Numbered from the stretch's first letter, positions 17,574-26,302 are shown. The stretch: 64,000 bases of DNA from Undibacterium paludis (GCF_022568815.1 NZ_JAKZHX010000020.1:53861-117860), one strand, 5' to 3'. The notes: generated from the sequence alone by a model not told the origin. A program made the numbers and translations.

Positions 17574-18048
17574 GATCGCTCTCCCATAAAATATTGTTTG
17601 CCAGGCGATTCATCCAACCGGCGCCAAATGTGGGCCAGTTGGATAACTTGGTATAGAACTTGATACGATGGACCAGCATGCGTCTGGCCAGTTTGTCCGC
17701 ATTATTTTTGCCAACTGCGGCCAGGGTGACAGGGCCGATGATCCCGTCTTCGGCAACATCGAGAGCGCGTTGCAGCAGTCTTGCAGCCGTACCTGCACCA
17801 CAATTGACAGCACAGTCAAAGAATTCAAAAGCGACGGCCAGCGGCAATTGGTCCAGTTGATTGGCGTCCCAAAAGTCGCGCCTGTAGAGTGCCTTGGCCT
17901 GCTCAACCGTGAGCGCTGCAATATCGAGTTTAGGGTAGCTGCGCTGGCTGATGCCAAACCTGGTCAGCTTGCCGGCATCAAGCGGATGATTGCTGGTGCC
18001 GCCTTCACTCTTTAGTACGGGGGCGATACAGATATCGAAGTTATTCAT
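17566..18048 (-). CDS. Phage endolysin, glycoside hydrolase family 108-like
   Basis: 160 residues starting MNNFDICIAPVLKSEGGTSN. The catalytic Glu context (KSEGGTSNHPLDAG), then TRFGISQRSYP, is the GH108 (YcbB/zliS-type) lysozyme signature. The C-terminal half (RALDVAEDGIIGPVTLAAV) is the peptidoglycan-binding part typical of the family. Length is normal. There is no signal peptide, so it needs a holin, and one is encoded on either side with small overlaps. It would degrade the cell wall at the end of particle production. Confidence 0.88.
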   Translation of the reverse strand: MNNFDICIAPVLKSEGGTSNHPLDAGKLTRFGISQRSYPKLDIAALTVEQAKALYRRDFWDANQLDQLPLAVAFEFFDCAVNCGAGTAARLLQRALDVAEDGIIGPVTLAAVGKNNADKLARRMLVHRIKFYTKLSNWPTFGAGWMNRLANNILWESDHV

Positions 18049-18316
18049 GTTTGCTTTCTTTCAGTCGTTGTTCAGCTTCCTGCTTTTGTATCTCGGCAGT
18101 TTGCAGACTCACCCAGCGCTGCCGCAGCAGGATCAGGGAAATGAGCAGACCGATGAGCATGGATGCAATTGACAGGTAGCCCTGGATTTCAGCGATGGCA
18201 CTCAGGGGTGCAATGGCGGTGGTGACTGCCGGCACAACGAGTGCGGTTTTGGGGTTGTTGGTGATGGCCTCTGCCAGATGGCTGGCAGCGGCTTCGGTGT
18301 GATCGGGTATGTTCAT
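18041..18316 (-). CDS. Holin-like membrane protein
   Basis: 91 residues from MNIPDHTEAA. A moderately hydrophobic segment (TALVVPAVTTAIAPLSAI) is followed by a strong helix (YLSIASMLIGLLISLILL) and a highly charged coiled tail (RQRWVSLQTAEIQKQEAEQR), the usual holin layout. It overlaps the endolysin start by 8 bases. A start ten codons earlier is open but has no better ribosome site. Confidence 0.7.
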   Translation of the reverse strand: MNIPDHTEAAASHLAEAITNNPKTALVVPAVTTAIAPLSAIAEIQGYLSIASMLIGLLISLILLRQRWVSLQTAEIQKQEAEQRLKESKHE

Positions 18317-18666
18317 GAAAAATCTCTTTGAAAAATTAACCCACAATTACGTTGATAGTTTCTTCATCTGGTGAATGTGGTGAGTAAAGTGAATCCGCCA
18401 GCAATGACTAAATCGCTTGGTCGAGGAAGGTGGGCTCTCGAAAGATTCAGGCAAGGCAGATGACAGGCGTTTTACCGTACCTGCGCTCGTACTACGAGTG
18501 GCATTAACCATGCAATGAAAAAACCCGCCTGAGCGGGTTGTTGTCGTACCTGACTTATATTTTATGCGTGCCTGAAATAGCGAAATTTAACTAACTTCTT
18601 TCTGGTACTAAGCTGCGCATAAGATATTGCGCATTTGATGCCGAAGAAAGAATCACAAAGACGACT
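18317..18666. other. Non-coding gap before the lysis cassette
   Basis: I see no gene. A 13-base palindrome (CTCGTACTACGAG) at 18486-18498 could be an operator. An intrinsic terminator follows at 18522-18539. The lysis promoter is probably here, but I could not place it with confidence. Confidence 0.5.
18522..18539 (-). terminator. Intrinsic terminator after the virion gene block
   Basis: Stem AACCCGC / GCGGGTT with loop CTGA, followed on the minus strand by TTTTTT. It separates the virion genes from the lysis and toxin part, which must therefore have its own promoter or rely on readthrough. Confidence 0.8.
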
Positions 18667-19122
18667 TCACCTGCTGTACCCATCTGAGATTTCGCCGTCT
18701 GCCCCAGATCCTGCTACAAAATCATAGGGTCGAGTCCGCCAATCGAAGAAGTACTTTCTGCCGTCGAAACTGGGCTTTTCAGGATCAGCCTGCAAAGCGC
18801 GTCGCGAAGGATCTGTATTATTTTGTGCGGAGAGTAAGGCCACTTGCTGATTGCCCAATTGGAATGGGTAATCACGTGTTACCGCACCAGGCATCCTGCC
18901 ATTATCGAATGCCAATCTGTTACGTAGTACGCTCTGTTGTAGTTGCCGATCTTTTGCTGCCTGCAAGGTATTTTGGTAGCTTTGCATCGCTCCACCCAAT
19001 GCCTGACCAAGCGATACCGGTGTGCGGGACGGTCCTCCTGCCTGCAGCAGCGCCATCGCGGCAGCCATTTGCGCTTGTGATTGCGGGTCATCTTGATCTG
19101 AAAATATGTTTAGCAAACCCAT
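18667..19122 (-). CDS. Virion-block protein, possibly a truncated internal virion protein
   Basis: 151 residues (MGLLNIFSDQDDPQSQAQMA). The N-terminal ~70 residues are Ala/Gln-rich and helical (AAAMALLQAGGPSRTP, LGQALGGAMQSYQNTLQAA). That start is typical of podovirus internal or tail proteins encoded at this place, which are often much longer. Here the frame ends after 151 codons and ~320 bases of non-coding DNA follow, so truncation is possible. It begins 10 bases after the preceding virion gene. Function unproven. Confidence 0.6.
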   Translation of the reverse strand: MGLLNIFSDQDDPQSQAQMAAAMALLQAGGPSRTPVSLGQALGGAMQSYQNTLQAAKDRQLQQSVLRNRLAFDNGRMPGAVTRDYPFQLGNQQVALLSAQNNTDPSRRALQADPEKPSFDGRKYFFDWRTRPYDFVAGSGADGEISDGYSR

Positions 19123-19132
19123 TTTTTACTCT

Positions 19133-20665
19133 CTAAAAAGAAGCATACAAGTCATTAGGGGTTAATCCTTGACTATTCATGAAAGAAGTATTGTTAGATA
19201 GAAACTGACCGTTAGCGGCATTAAAATTATTATTGCTAAACTGCTTATACAACTGCATACCAGCCATCGCCCCACCAAGCAAATTCGATCCAGTATTCTG
19301 ATACATGGGCGCACTTGACACTGTGCTGCCATTCAATCCCATATATGGCGCAAGCAGGCTATTGACTTTAGCAGCCCGGTTAATATCGTAATCATTCTGG
19401 TTATTGGCAAATGCGTATTGCTGATTTGCCAGATTCGCCAGCAATCCAACACCCGTTGCCTTGTTTTGGCTATTCAACTGCGCCATGTTGAACAGGGCGT
19501 TGGCGTTGTACTGATTGGCAGCCTGCTGGTTGTTCAGATTGGCCAGGTTCATTTGCTGGTTGCCCTGATACTGCATGCCATTGGCATTATTGATTGCGCT
19601 GGCATTGAACTGGTTGTTCTGCAGCATTTGTGCAAGGTAGTTATTACCCGCACCAGCATTGAACTGTCCCGCCTGATTCATCATCTGCGCATTGGAAAGT
19701 CCAACCTGGTTCTGGGCGGCGGCATTCGATCCCGCAACGCCATATTGCTGACCAGACAGGCCGGACATGGCGTTGAGCTGGTTTTGTCTGTCCTGGCCGT
19801 ATGCCTGGGCCTGGGCCTGTACGGCAGCATCTGTCTGATTTTGAGCAACCTGCGACAATGCCCGGCTCATGTTGCGTGTCAGCGCATCTGCAGCTTTGCC
19901 TTCTGCAATGCCCTGGCGAGATCCGCCATACTGGCCATGCGCAATCGCATCACCACGCAAAGAAGGCAGGATGTCTTCCTTGAACTGACGCATGGTATCG
20001 CTTTGCAAATCCTGAAATTGTGCCGAGCTCTGGTTCAGGCCTTTTTGAATCGCGCCAGCCAGATAAGGGTTGTTGCCAAGCTGTCCGTAAATAACATCGT
20101 GATATGCCGGGTTCAAATTCAAGTCGTTCTGGCCTGGTGCATTGATCAGGTTGACATTGGCAGCCTGGGCATTATAAGTCTGCGGTCCTTGCACACCGCC
20201 AGGGAAAGCAGATTGCGCCACACCAAGAGGCGTCGTGTAATTACTGCGTGCTGCCTGCATTTGGGGAGCAATACCGTCACTCGTCGCTAATGCCCAGGCA
20301 GTGTTTCGCTGTTGCCCCATGTCATAGGGCAAGTCATTGTTCAGGTAATTGTTGTTATACTCGTTAAAGTGCTTCAGTCCTGATATCTGAGGCTGATCAA
20401 GCAGGCCTTGATACCGGGCAAGAAGCCCCTGCTTTGGCTGTTCATAATCAGAATCCGCATAAATGGGATTACCGCTTTCATCTGTGCCGCTTGGCTTCGC
20501 GCCTGGCTTCAGAGTCTTTTCGCCTGAGCCAAATAAAATGGCAGCGATACGTGGATCAAGTTGCTGCTGTTGAGTGCTGGTTTGCTGTTGTTCCCCGGAA
20601 CTACCATTAAGTAAATGATTGCCGACGACGCTGACCACTGCGCCTGCTACTGCTGACCATGGCAT
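19133..20665 (-). CDS. Asn/Gln-rich internal virion (ejection) protein
   Basis: 510 residues from MPWSAVAGAVVSVVG, a start chosen for its AGGAGG site eight bases upstream; it overlaps the oxygenase stop by 19 bases. The middle third is extremely rich in Asn, Gln and Ala (NQMNLANLNNQQAANQYNAN). The N-terminus is hydrophobic and Gly-rich. Long Q/N/A-rich proteins between tail and lysis genes in podovirus-like phages are usually particle-internal proteins ejected into the host. The role is inferred from composition and position. Confidence 0.6.
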   Translation of the reverse strand: MPWSAVAGAVVSVVGNHLLNGSSGEQQQTSTQQQQLDPRIAAILFGSGEKTLKPGAKPSGTDESGNPIYADSDYEQPKQGLLARYQGLLDQPQISGLKHFNEYNNNYLNNDLPYDMGQQRNTAWALATSDGIAPQMQAARSNYTTPLGVAQSAFPGGVQGPQTYNAQAANVNLINAPGQNDLNLNPAYHDVIYGQLGNNPYLAGAIQKGLNQSSAQFQDLQSDTMRQFKEDILPSLRGDAIAHGQYGGSRQGIAEGKAADALTRNMSRALSQVAQNQTDAAVQAQAQAYGQDRQNQLNAMSGLSGQQYGVAGSNAAAQNQVGLSNAQMMNQAGQFNAGAGNNYLAQMLQNNQFNASAINNANGMQYQGNQQMNLANLNNQQAANQYNANALFNMAQLNSQNKATGVGLLANLANQQYAFANNQNDYDINRAAKVNSLLAPYMGLNGSTVSSAPMYQNTGSNLLGGAMAGMQLYKQFSNNNFNAANGQFLSNNTSFMNSQGLTPNDLYASF

Positions 20666-21237
20666 AAAACCTCCTGACTTGCTTTGTGCGACCGTATGCA
20701 TACAATGAGTGCAATTCGATCACGTTGTGAATGATTTTCAACCCAATGTGGACGACTGTTGTTGAACCAGTAGACATCGCCGGGTTGAGGTTCGATAATG
20801 CCATCCTCAAAACAGAATAAGGCTCCCTGGTCGTTCTGGACCGGGATGTAGTATTTCTCGTAATATTTTGCGTGCCAGCCCATATCAACGTGGGGGGCAA
20901 TTTTTCCACCCGGAGGTATCTTGGTTATTAAGACCCCCCCCAATCTCTCGCCCTCAACATGGGACATCAACCAGGAAACAATGGGACGGACTTGTGGTAA
21001 TGCGGTCGCTTCCGGGTACCAGACTGAATCATGTTCATCGTTGAATTTCTCCGGATCTCTCTTCAAGTTTTCATATGCATTGTAACGAACCCATATGTCT
21101 GTCATTTGCTGATGGGGCGAAGCATAGGCATCTGACCTGGAGGTTCTATTTCCAAATAATTCAGGTTGACGAATCAGCGCCATTTGCAATGGCTGCACAT
21201 TGATGTCCTGCGCTATCTTCAAAAAATTTCGGCTCAT
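20647..21237 (-). CDS. 2OG-Fe(II) oxygenase, aspartyl/asparaginyl hydroxylase-like
   Basis: 196 residues. The metal site is visible as H-x-D (APHVDMGWHAKYY) and a distal His near HWVENHSQRDR. A jelly-roll core (YYIPVQNDQGALFCFEDG, PGDVYWFNNSRPH) matches the aspartyl/asparaginyl beta-hydroxylase group, with the C-terminal RDRIALI Arg expected to hold 2-oxoglutarate. It overlaps the cupin gene by 4 bases (ATGA) and lies inside the virion operon. Such enzymes occur in phage genomes and may hydroxylate a virion or host protein. The substrate is unknown. Confidence 0.8.
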   Translation of the reverse strand: MSRNFLKIAQDINVQPLQMALIRQPELFGNRTSRSDAYASPHQQMTDIWVRYNAYENLKRDPEKFNDEHDSVWYPEATALPQVRPIVSWLMSHVEGERLGGVLITKIPPGGKIAPHVDMGWHAKYYEKYYIPVQNDQGALFCFEDGIIEPQPGDVYWFNNSRPHWVENHSQRDRIALIVCIRSHKASQEVLCHGQQ

Positions 21238-21548
21238 GATGCAATTGCTACCTTATCTATTTTTTCAACATCCGTTTCTTCTGTTTCATGTACGCAAAAC
21301 CAGGTCACATCGTCTACGGCAAGTATGGTGTGTTCTTCTCCGGCCCTGATCATGACAAACGCTGGCGCCGAATATTCTGTCTCGATACCACCTACCTTTA
21401 CTTTTGCCGTACCACGGTACAACATGCTTACGTGGTCATAGGCATGTTTATGGGTAAGTGCATAGTGTTGTGCCGGCAAGTGCATTTCCTTGGCATACAA
21501 ACCGGTGGAAAAATGATGTTTGATACCAAGATCAATATTGATACTCAT
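21234..21548 (-). CDS. Small single-domain cupin protein
   Basis: 104 residues with a cupin fold: H-x-H at THKHAYDHVSML, GTAKVKVGG, then GEEHTILAV, giving the usual His/His/(Glu)/His metal ligands. It is translationally coupled on both sides (4-base overlaps), directly before the 2OG oxygenase. It may bind a metal or small ligand for the same modification, but no substrate can be named. Confidence 0.78.
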   Translation of the reverse strand: MSINIDLGIKHHFSTGLYAKEMHLPAQHYALTHKHAYDHVSMLYRGTAKVKVGGIETEYSAPAFVMIRAGEEHTILAVDDVTWFCVHETEETDVEKIDKVAIAS

Positions 21549-21793
21549 GACATGGCCCTCATAAATTTTTCCATGACTGCGTTCTTGGCTTCGGGTGTTT
21601 TTCCAGGTGCATTCTGAATTGTTTGCACTATTTGTTGAACAAATGCCTGCTTTTTCTCTGGCGATGCTTTTTTCATTTTTTTGATGGCTTGCATTACTTG
21701 CGCCGGGATGCCATCATTCGTGTCAATTCCCTTCCTGTGAGTTAGCAATCCCATACCTGCTTTTGTTTCTAAAGTTCCAAATAAATTATTCAT
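21545..21793 (-). CDS. Small virion-operon protein of unknown function
   Basis: 82 residues (MNNLFGTLETKAGMGLLTHR). The C-terminal half is basic and helical (VMQAIKKMKKASPEKKQAFVQQ). No recognised domain. Tight packing (3 bases after one gene, overlapping the next) supports it as real. Confidence 0.6.
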   Translation of the reverse strand: MNNLFGTLETKAGMGLLTHRKGIDTNDGIPAQVMQAIKKMKKASPEKKQAFVQQIVQTIQNAPGKTPEAKNAVMEKFMRAMS

Positions 21794-21796
21794 TTT

Positions 21797-22075
21797 TTAT
21801 CCCAAAAAAACCCAGGCCGAAGTTGCGCCTTTGTAGTAATACACACCAACACCGGAACCCGGATTCCAGTTAATGCCATCGGCATAGCGTATGTCACCGT
21901 CCCTCGGCTTGACTGGCGCTACCGCCGTCTTATCCAGGTGCCCTAGTGAGATCGCCGCCATGCTGCTGGCAATTTTCTGTAGTTCAGAGGAAAAAAAACG
22001 CTGCATGTCTGCAGCGTCTGTCGGTACTAGCCCTGGTGCATAGGCAATCGTATTAAGATTGTTTGCTCTCACCAT
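21797..22075 (-). CDS. Small tail-associated protein
   Basis: 92 residues ending in a compact beta-like motif (RDGDIRYADGINWNPGSG, YYYKGATSAWVFLG) often found at the ends of short phage tail or fibre proteins. It overlaps the large tail gene by 7 bases. Specific function unknown. Confidence 0.6.
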   Translation of the reverse strand: MVRANNLNTIAYAPGLVPTDAADMQRFFSSELQKIASSMAAISLGHLDKTAVAPVKPRDGDIRYADGINWNPGSGVGVYYYKGATSAWVFLG

Positions 22076-23619
22076 GCCCCCGTTGTTTCAATATCCAGAT
22101 CAACCGAATCAAGTCGCCACTGGAAAGCGGAACCTGATGCATAGCGGTGCGCGATGTAGCGACCGCTGGCAAACAGGTCAACAGCCACGGTTGATCCTAT
22201 GGTGTAGGTTCCTGACACCCAGGCAGGTTCATCGTAGGGAGTGTTGGCATAACCGACACTGACAGTCACGGTTTCCCCCTTGTTGCCAAAAATACGTGGT
22301 CGCACCCCCTTGACCAGCTTGATACTTTCCGGTGTATCAAACGACAGGCCACGCCGCTCCAGAAACGCATTGGGTACCGCGCCGTTAAATGAAGCAGAAG
22401 CGTCAAGCATGTAGAGTTTCTGGTCATTCGATGCCATGACGACACGCGCCGTGTCCGGCGTATAGTCAGGGCCGCTCCAGAATGTCAGGTCAGAATCCCA
22501 TGAATCGGAATCCTGGGCCCAGGTGCCACCAAGGTCATTGGAGACCGCACCATAACTGGCGTGATTGACGTTGGGCAAGTCACGAAAAGAGACCGTCTTG
22601 TCCACGAAATTGTAGACCATGGCCTTGTCACAGACATTTGCCCCTATCGACGGGTAAGCCAGGTAAATCTCGTTGAGGAACGGGTTCTTGAATACGAACA
22701 CATTGCCACGGCTGTTAACGTCTATATTCTGGAAAAAATGCCGGCGCGTCTGTTTGTCCAGCACGGATGTTGCCGTCTGTCCATCGTGCACGATTACATC
22801 TGAACCTGTGGCAACGAAGTGCCAACCGTCAAATTCAACGGCGCAATTACGGTTGAGCATGCCGGACATGCCAAGTATCTTGGAAAACCGGAACACGGAT
22901 TGTCCGCCGACATAATCCATACGATGCGTGGAGTTTTCTGTATAGATGATGAAGGAATCACGCAGGGACAATCCATCGACGATGGGGCTATTGGCTTCGG
23001 CAAGATCCGTTTCGCCTGCATCCCTGGTCGCATCAGTCGCATCCCAGCTGGCCGGGAAGGCTCCAGGGTCGGCAGGATGTGACCATTTCACCAGGAAAGG
23101 TTTGTTGACTGCGCCTACAGTCAGATTCATGGCGACCAGAAAGTTCTTGTACGCCCGCAAGGACTTGCAATAGGTATTGGCCGGCCAGTTGGGCAAGTCA
23201 ACAAATTTATTGGCAGGGTTAAGGTCCCAGCACATGGGCACCTTTACGTTATCACCAACATTTAACACTGGCAAACCCGACAGCAAGGCATGTGTCCATT
23301 GATTGACGATACCATTCCTGGGCGTAGCATGCGTCAGATCTGTGTGCGTGACAATTCCGCCTGCATAAGTCACCGCATGTGATTTGGCGGCGCTCATATA
23401 TACCCAATAACGATTGCCTGATATGGTCACTGGCAGCACATACTGGGGCACCGTGGGTGGTGAGTTATACACTTCACCATGTCCATAAAACTGATAAGCA
23501 TATCCGTCAAGAAAACGGATATTGCGAGCATCGGTCCAGGCATTGACTGGCAATTCATGCTGTGACAAATCCTTGTTGACACCGAATTGCCCGACATTTT
23601 GTATTTTAACGAGAGCCAT
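22069..23619 (-). CDS. Large beta-rich phage tail protein
   Basis: 516 residues with no signal peptide, beta-rich and Trp/Tyr-rich throughout (FLDGYAYQFYGHGEVYNSP, SFIIYTENSTHRMDYVGG, VYNFVDKTVSFRDLPNVN). The motif spacing resembles the tail tube/hub or stabilising proteins of short-tailed phages, which often form beta-propellers. The N-terminal PVNAWTDARNIRFLDG is typical of that group. It lies between the internal virion gene and a small tail gene, with overlaps on both sides. Confidence 0.72.
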   Translation of the reverse strand: MALVKIQNVGQFGVNKDLSQHELPVNAWTDARNIRFLDGYAYQFYGHGEVYNSPPTVPQYVLPVTISGNRYWVYMSAAKSHAVTYAGGIVTHTDLTHATPRNGIVNQWTHALLSGLPVLNVGDNVKVPMCWDLNPANKFVDLPNWPANTYCKSLRAYKNFLVAMNLTVGAVNKPFLVKWSHPADPGAFPASWDATDATRDAGETDLAEANSPIVDGLSLRDSFIIYTENSTHRMDYVGGQSVFRFSKILGMSGMLNRNCAVEFDGWHFVATGSDVIVHDGQTATSVLDKQTRRHFFQNIDVNSRGNVFVFKNPFLNEIYLAYPSIGANVCDKAMVYNFVDKTVSFRDLPNVNHASYGAVSNDLGGTWAQDSDSWDSDLTFWSGPDYTPDTARVVMASNDQKLYMLDASASFNGAVPNAFLERRGLSFDTPESIKLVKGVRPRIFGNKGETVTVSVGYANTPYDEPAWVSGTYTIGSTVAVDLFASGRYIAHRYASGSAFQWRLDSVDLDIETTGAW

Positions 23620-25264
23620 ATGCGCTTAATAATCCATAACGGTTTTGAGTATTATTGGCTGGTTGCTGCTGTCCAAATCCCTGCCCCTGATTCAGCAGTC
23701 CCCTGGGCTGTTGGAAACTGTTCTCAAAACCGCCGCCATACGGCGCGACTTGATTTGCCGCCCCCCATGACATGAATGGAGTCTGGTATTGTCGTCCCCA
23801 TACCGGTGCAGCACTGCCATCAGCTTGCGCTGTTGGCTGAAATCGATTCCAGTTAGGCTGTCCATTCGGGAAATTCTGATTTCCATTCTGGTTGCTACTC
23901 GCCGTTGACTGAGCATTGTTAGTTCCCCAATACTGACCTGCCTTGGGCTGACTTGGGCTTGCCCAATTTGTATTGACAGCCTGGTTGTAAGCTGCTGTTT
24001 GCTGAAACGGCTGTAAATACGGATTTTGCGGTTGTGGTTGCTGGGGTTGAGGTGCTGCCTGTTGCCATGGAAAGAACTGCTGCATCTGCTGTCGCTGCCC
24101 AGTGGACAATCCCTGCAATTGTTGCTGCAAATATGCCTGCTGGGCAGAATTGAGGCTGCCATAGCTTTCTATCCGTTTTTGCATATCCTGATAGGGGTCG
24201 CCTGAATACATGCCCGAAGATTGCAGGGGCGTATAGCCCATTTCATTGGCAAATGTCTGCATTTGCGGTGACGCACCGTATTTGCTGGCCTGTGCCTCAA
24301 AAGTGCCAGAGCCTTTCTTCCAGGCGTCAGGCCCTTGCTGGAAGTAATTGAGTACATCCAGATCTGCCTGGTTACCCTTTCCGCCAAATACATTCCTGTT
24401 TGCCGTATCCAGTACACTGTCCTGGGTATAACCATAACCATTCTGTCCTGCCAGTTTCAGCCATTGTGCATCCTGGTCGTTGACTTTTCCCTGGATGCCG
24501 GCATCCTGACTGGCCTTGAGATAGTCATAACGAACCTCTGCCTTTTGCGCATCACTGAAATTGGCGCCGGCACCGGCGCCATTCATGAGGCCGCTGATGA
24601 AGGCTGCAGAACTGTTCAGGTTGAGAAAGGGATTGGCATCTCCCATGACATAGCGACCATACTTGTTTTTAAGCTGTGACAGGTAGTCACCATTGCCGCC
24701 AGACTCAAAATTCGATGACCTTGCCAGGGAGTTCGTATTATAAACGGGCTCATTTTTTGCACCAGACGCCCCGGATGCAGAATTTGGATTGGATCGGGCC
24801 TGTCCAGTACCGGCATCTACAGGTAATTGCCCGGCGATATCACCAGCGCCAACCGCTTTGCCATTAGCAAGATTCTGTGCTGCTGCGATCTGGAATGCAT
24901 TGTGCGCAGTATCATAACCTTTATTTCTGATTTCATTGTTCCAATAGTCAATGCCAGCCTGATCACCTACGCGACCAAATGGTGTATACCAGTCCGCAGA
25001 TTGATTGCCAGCGCCCTGACCGGAAATGCTGTCCGCGCCGACGCCCTTGCCACTCACCATATTCTGCACAGCCGCGGTGAGAAAAGCACGGTGCGCTACT
25101 TCCTCCCCCTTGCTCGCAATTTCCTTGTCCCAATAATCCATCCCGGCCTGGTCACCAACTCTGCCAAAGGGGGTGTACCAGTCGTATGAATTATTTTTCT
25201 TTAACTGATTGCCAGACTTGACCGGATCACCGGCAATCCCAACAGTATTCGTGCTTGTTGCCAT
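23606..25264 (-). CDS. Virion protein with two DUF4214-like repeats
   Basis: 552 residues from MATSTNTVGI (GAGG site; a start four codons earlier is weaker). Residues ~28-83 and ~91-146 are two near-identical repeats (DWYTPFGRVGDQAG.DYW ... AFL/AFQ ... GKGVGAD/GKAVGAG) resembling DUF4214. That domain is known from secreted and surface proteins. The middle is globular (FLNLNSSAAFISGLMNGAG), and the C-terminal ~170 residues are Gln/Asn/Pro-rich. Its place after the fibre genes and before the tail protein suggests an internal or tail-tip virion protein. Confidence 0.65.
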   Translation of the reverse strand: MATSTNTVGIAGDPVKSGNQLKKNNSYDWYTPFGRVGDQAGMDYWDKEIASKGEEVAHRAFLTAAVQNMVSGKGVGADSISGQGAGNQSADWYTPFGRVGDQAGIDYWNNEIRNKGYDTAHNAFQIAAAQNLANGKAVGAGDIAGQLPVDAGTGQARSNPNSASGASGAKNEPVYNTNSLARSSNFESGGNGDYLSQLKNKYGRYVMGDANPFLNLNSSAAFISGLMNGAGAGANFSDAQKAEVRYDYLKASQDAGIQGKVNDQDAQWLKLAGQNGYGYTQDSVLDTANRNVFGGKGNQADLDVLNYFQQGPDAWKKGSGTFEAQASKYGASPQMQTFANEMGYTPLQSSGMYSGDPYQDMQKRIESYGSLNSAQQAYLQQQLQGLSTGQRQQMQQFFPWQQAAPQPQQPQPQNPYLQPFQQTAAYNQAVNTNWASPSQPKAGQYWGTNNAQSTASSNQNGNQNFPNGQPNWNRFQPTAQADGSAAPVWGRQYQTPFMSWGAANQVAPYGGGFENSFQQPRGLLNQGQGFGQQQPANNTQNRYGLLSAYGSR

Positions 25265-25272
25265 GTCAAACC

Positions 25273-25410
25273 TCAATTTTTCGGTTTAGTAAATACCTGA
25301 CCATCCCAGTGATCACCGATGGCGACGGTGTCGTCACAAGGTACGTACCCAGCGACCTGTCCCAAAACCACGTTCACCACGATGCCATTTTTAATTTCTG
25401 CGCTTTTCAT
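25273..25410 (-). CDS. Short protein next to tail fibre genes
   Basis: 45 residues (MKSAEIKNGIVVNVVLGQVA...TVAIGDHWDGQVFTKPKN). The pattern IxNGxVVNVV ... VxIGDxWDG is a familiar form of very short proteins beside phage tail fibres and chaperones. It starts 2 bases after the glycine-rich fibre gene stop and ends 8 bases before the next ATG, filling the gap exactly. Function not known. Confidence 0.7.
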   Translation of the reverse strand: MKSAEIKNGIVVNVVLGQVAGYVPCDDTVAIGDHWDGQVFTKPKN

Positions 25411-25412
25411 GA

Positions 25413-26300
25413 TTACCACCAATAAATTATTACAAGGCCGTCACCGCCTTTGCCTGTAATGGCACCGGCAGTGCCATCGACACCACCGCCGCCGCCGCCG
25501 GGGAAACCGCCGTCGGCAGCATTCGTACCGGGACTAGACGATCCTCTGCCTCCCCACCCCCCTCCACCTTGCAACGCATGCAGCATACCGTTCTGAGTTG
25601 GTATACTATTTGAACCGCCTTGGGCATATTGTCCAGAAATTCCACCACTCATCTGATAACTCCCACCGCCACCACACCCAAAAATGCTACCGCCACCGGA
25701 ACTTGGAATGCCACCACCGCCACCACCCCACATAGCATTGCCAGCAGCGCCACTCCCTTGTGAATATCCATTTGCCCCACCAAAGTCACTAGAAGCATTG
25801 GACGACAGGGCGCCAGATAAACTGTGTGCACCATTATTAGGAAATCCACCCCAACCAGAAATGTAACCACTCCCACTGCCAGCAATTCCTCCTCCGCCAG
25901 CACCACTCCCTCCGGTACCACCACCGCCGCCACCATAAGCCTCGACAAGCAATCCCAACATGGCAGAACCGAAAGATGACTTCCCACCTGGATTACCAGG
26001 TGTAAGAGTGCCAGCAGATATAACAGCAACTCCACCAGCACCAACAACAATTGGTACACTCGTTCCTGTCTTAAGAGTAAGCGATGTGAAAAACTGGCGA
26101 TGGCGTGCCCCACCACCTCCTCCGCAAGAGGCAGAATTAGAGCCAGCCGTGTATCCCCCTCCTCCACTCCCCCCCGCCCCAAACACATCCACAATAAAAA
26201 ACTGCGCATCCTTAGGACAAACCCAATTACCAGAAGTCTTAAACACCTGAAATTGCACTTTCCCCGAAGGAGCGCCAGGAAATCCCGTAAACCCGGCCAT
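25413..26300 (-). CDS. Glycine-rich tail fibre tip / adhesin-like protein
   Basis: 295 residues from MAGFTGFPG. After a short beta-like head (KTSGNWVCPKDAQFFIVDVFGAGG), two thirds of the protein are Gly-rich loops (GGGGGTGGSGAGGGGIAGSG, GGGWGGRGSSSPGTN) with single variable polar residues between them. It ends in ITGKGGDGLVIIYWW. This is the composition of phage receptor-binding tips such as polyglycine-sandwich adhesins. It would decide which cells the particle binds. Confidence 0.78.
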   Translation of the reverse strand: MAGFTGFPGAPSGKVQFQVFKTSGNWVCPKDAQFFIVDVFGAGGSGGGGYTAGSNSASCGGGGGARHRQFFTSLTLKTGTSVPIVVGAGGVAVISAGTLTPGNPGGKSSFGSAMLGLLVEAYGGGGGGTGGSGAGGGGIAGSGSGYISGWGGFPNNGAHSLSGALSSNASSDFGGANGYSQGSGAAGNAMWGGGGGGIPSSGGGSIFGCGGGGSYQMSGGISGQYAQGGSNSIPTQNGMLHALQGGGGWGGRGSSSPGTNAADGGFPGGGGGGVDGTAGAITGKGGDGLVIIYWW

Positions 26301-26302
26301 AA

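Noticed and set aside
19418..20290. 290-codon plus-strand frame
   Set aside because: It is antisense to the Asn/Gln-rich virion protein, whose skewed composition keeps the opposite frame open.
25649..26209. 186-codon minus-strand Val/Leu-rich frame
   Set aside because: Alternative frame of the glycine-rich fibre gene; the hydrophobic composition is an artefact of GGN codons read out of frame.
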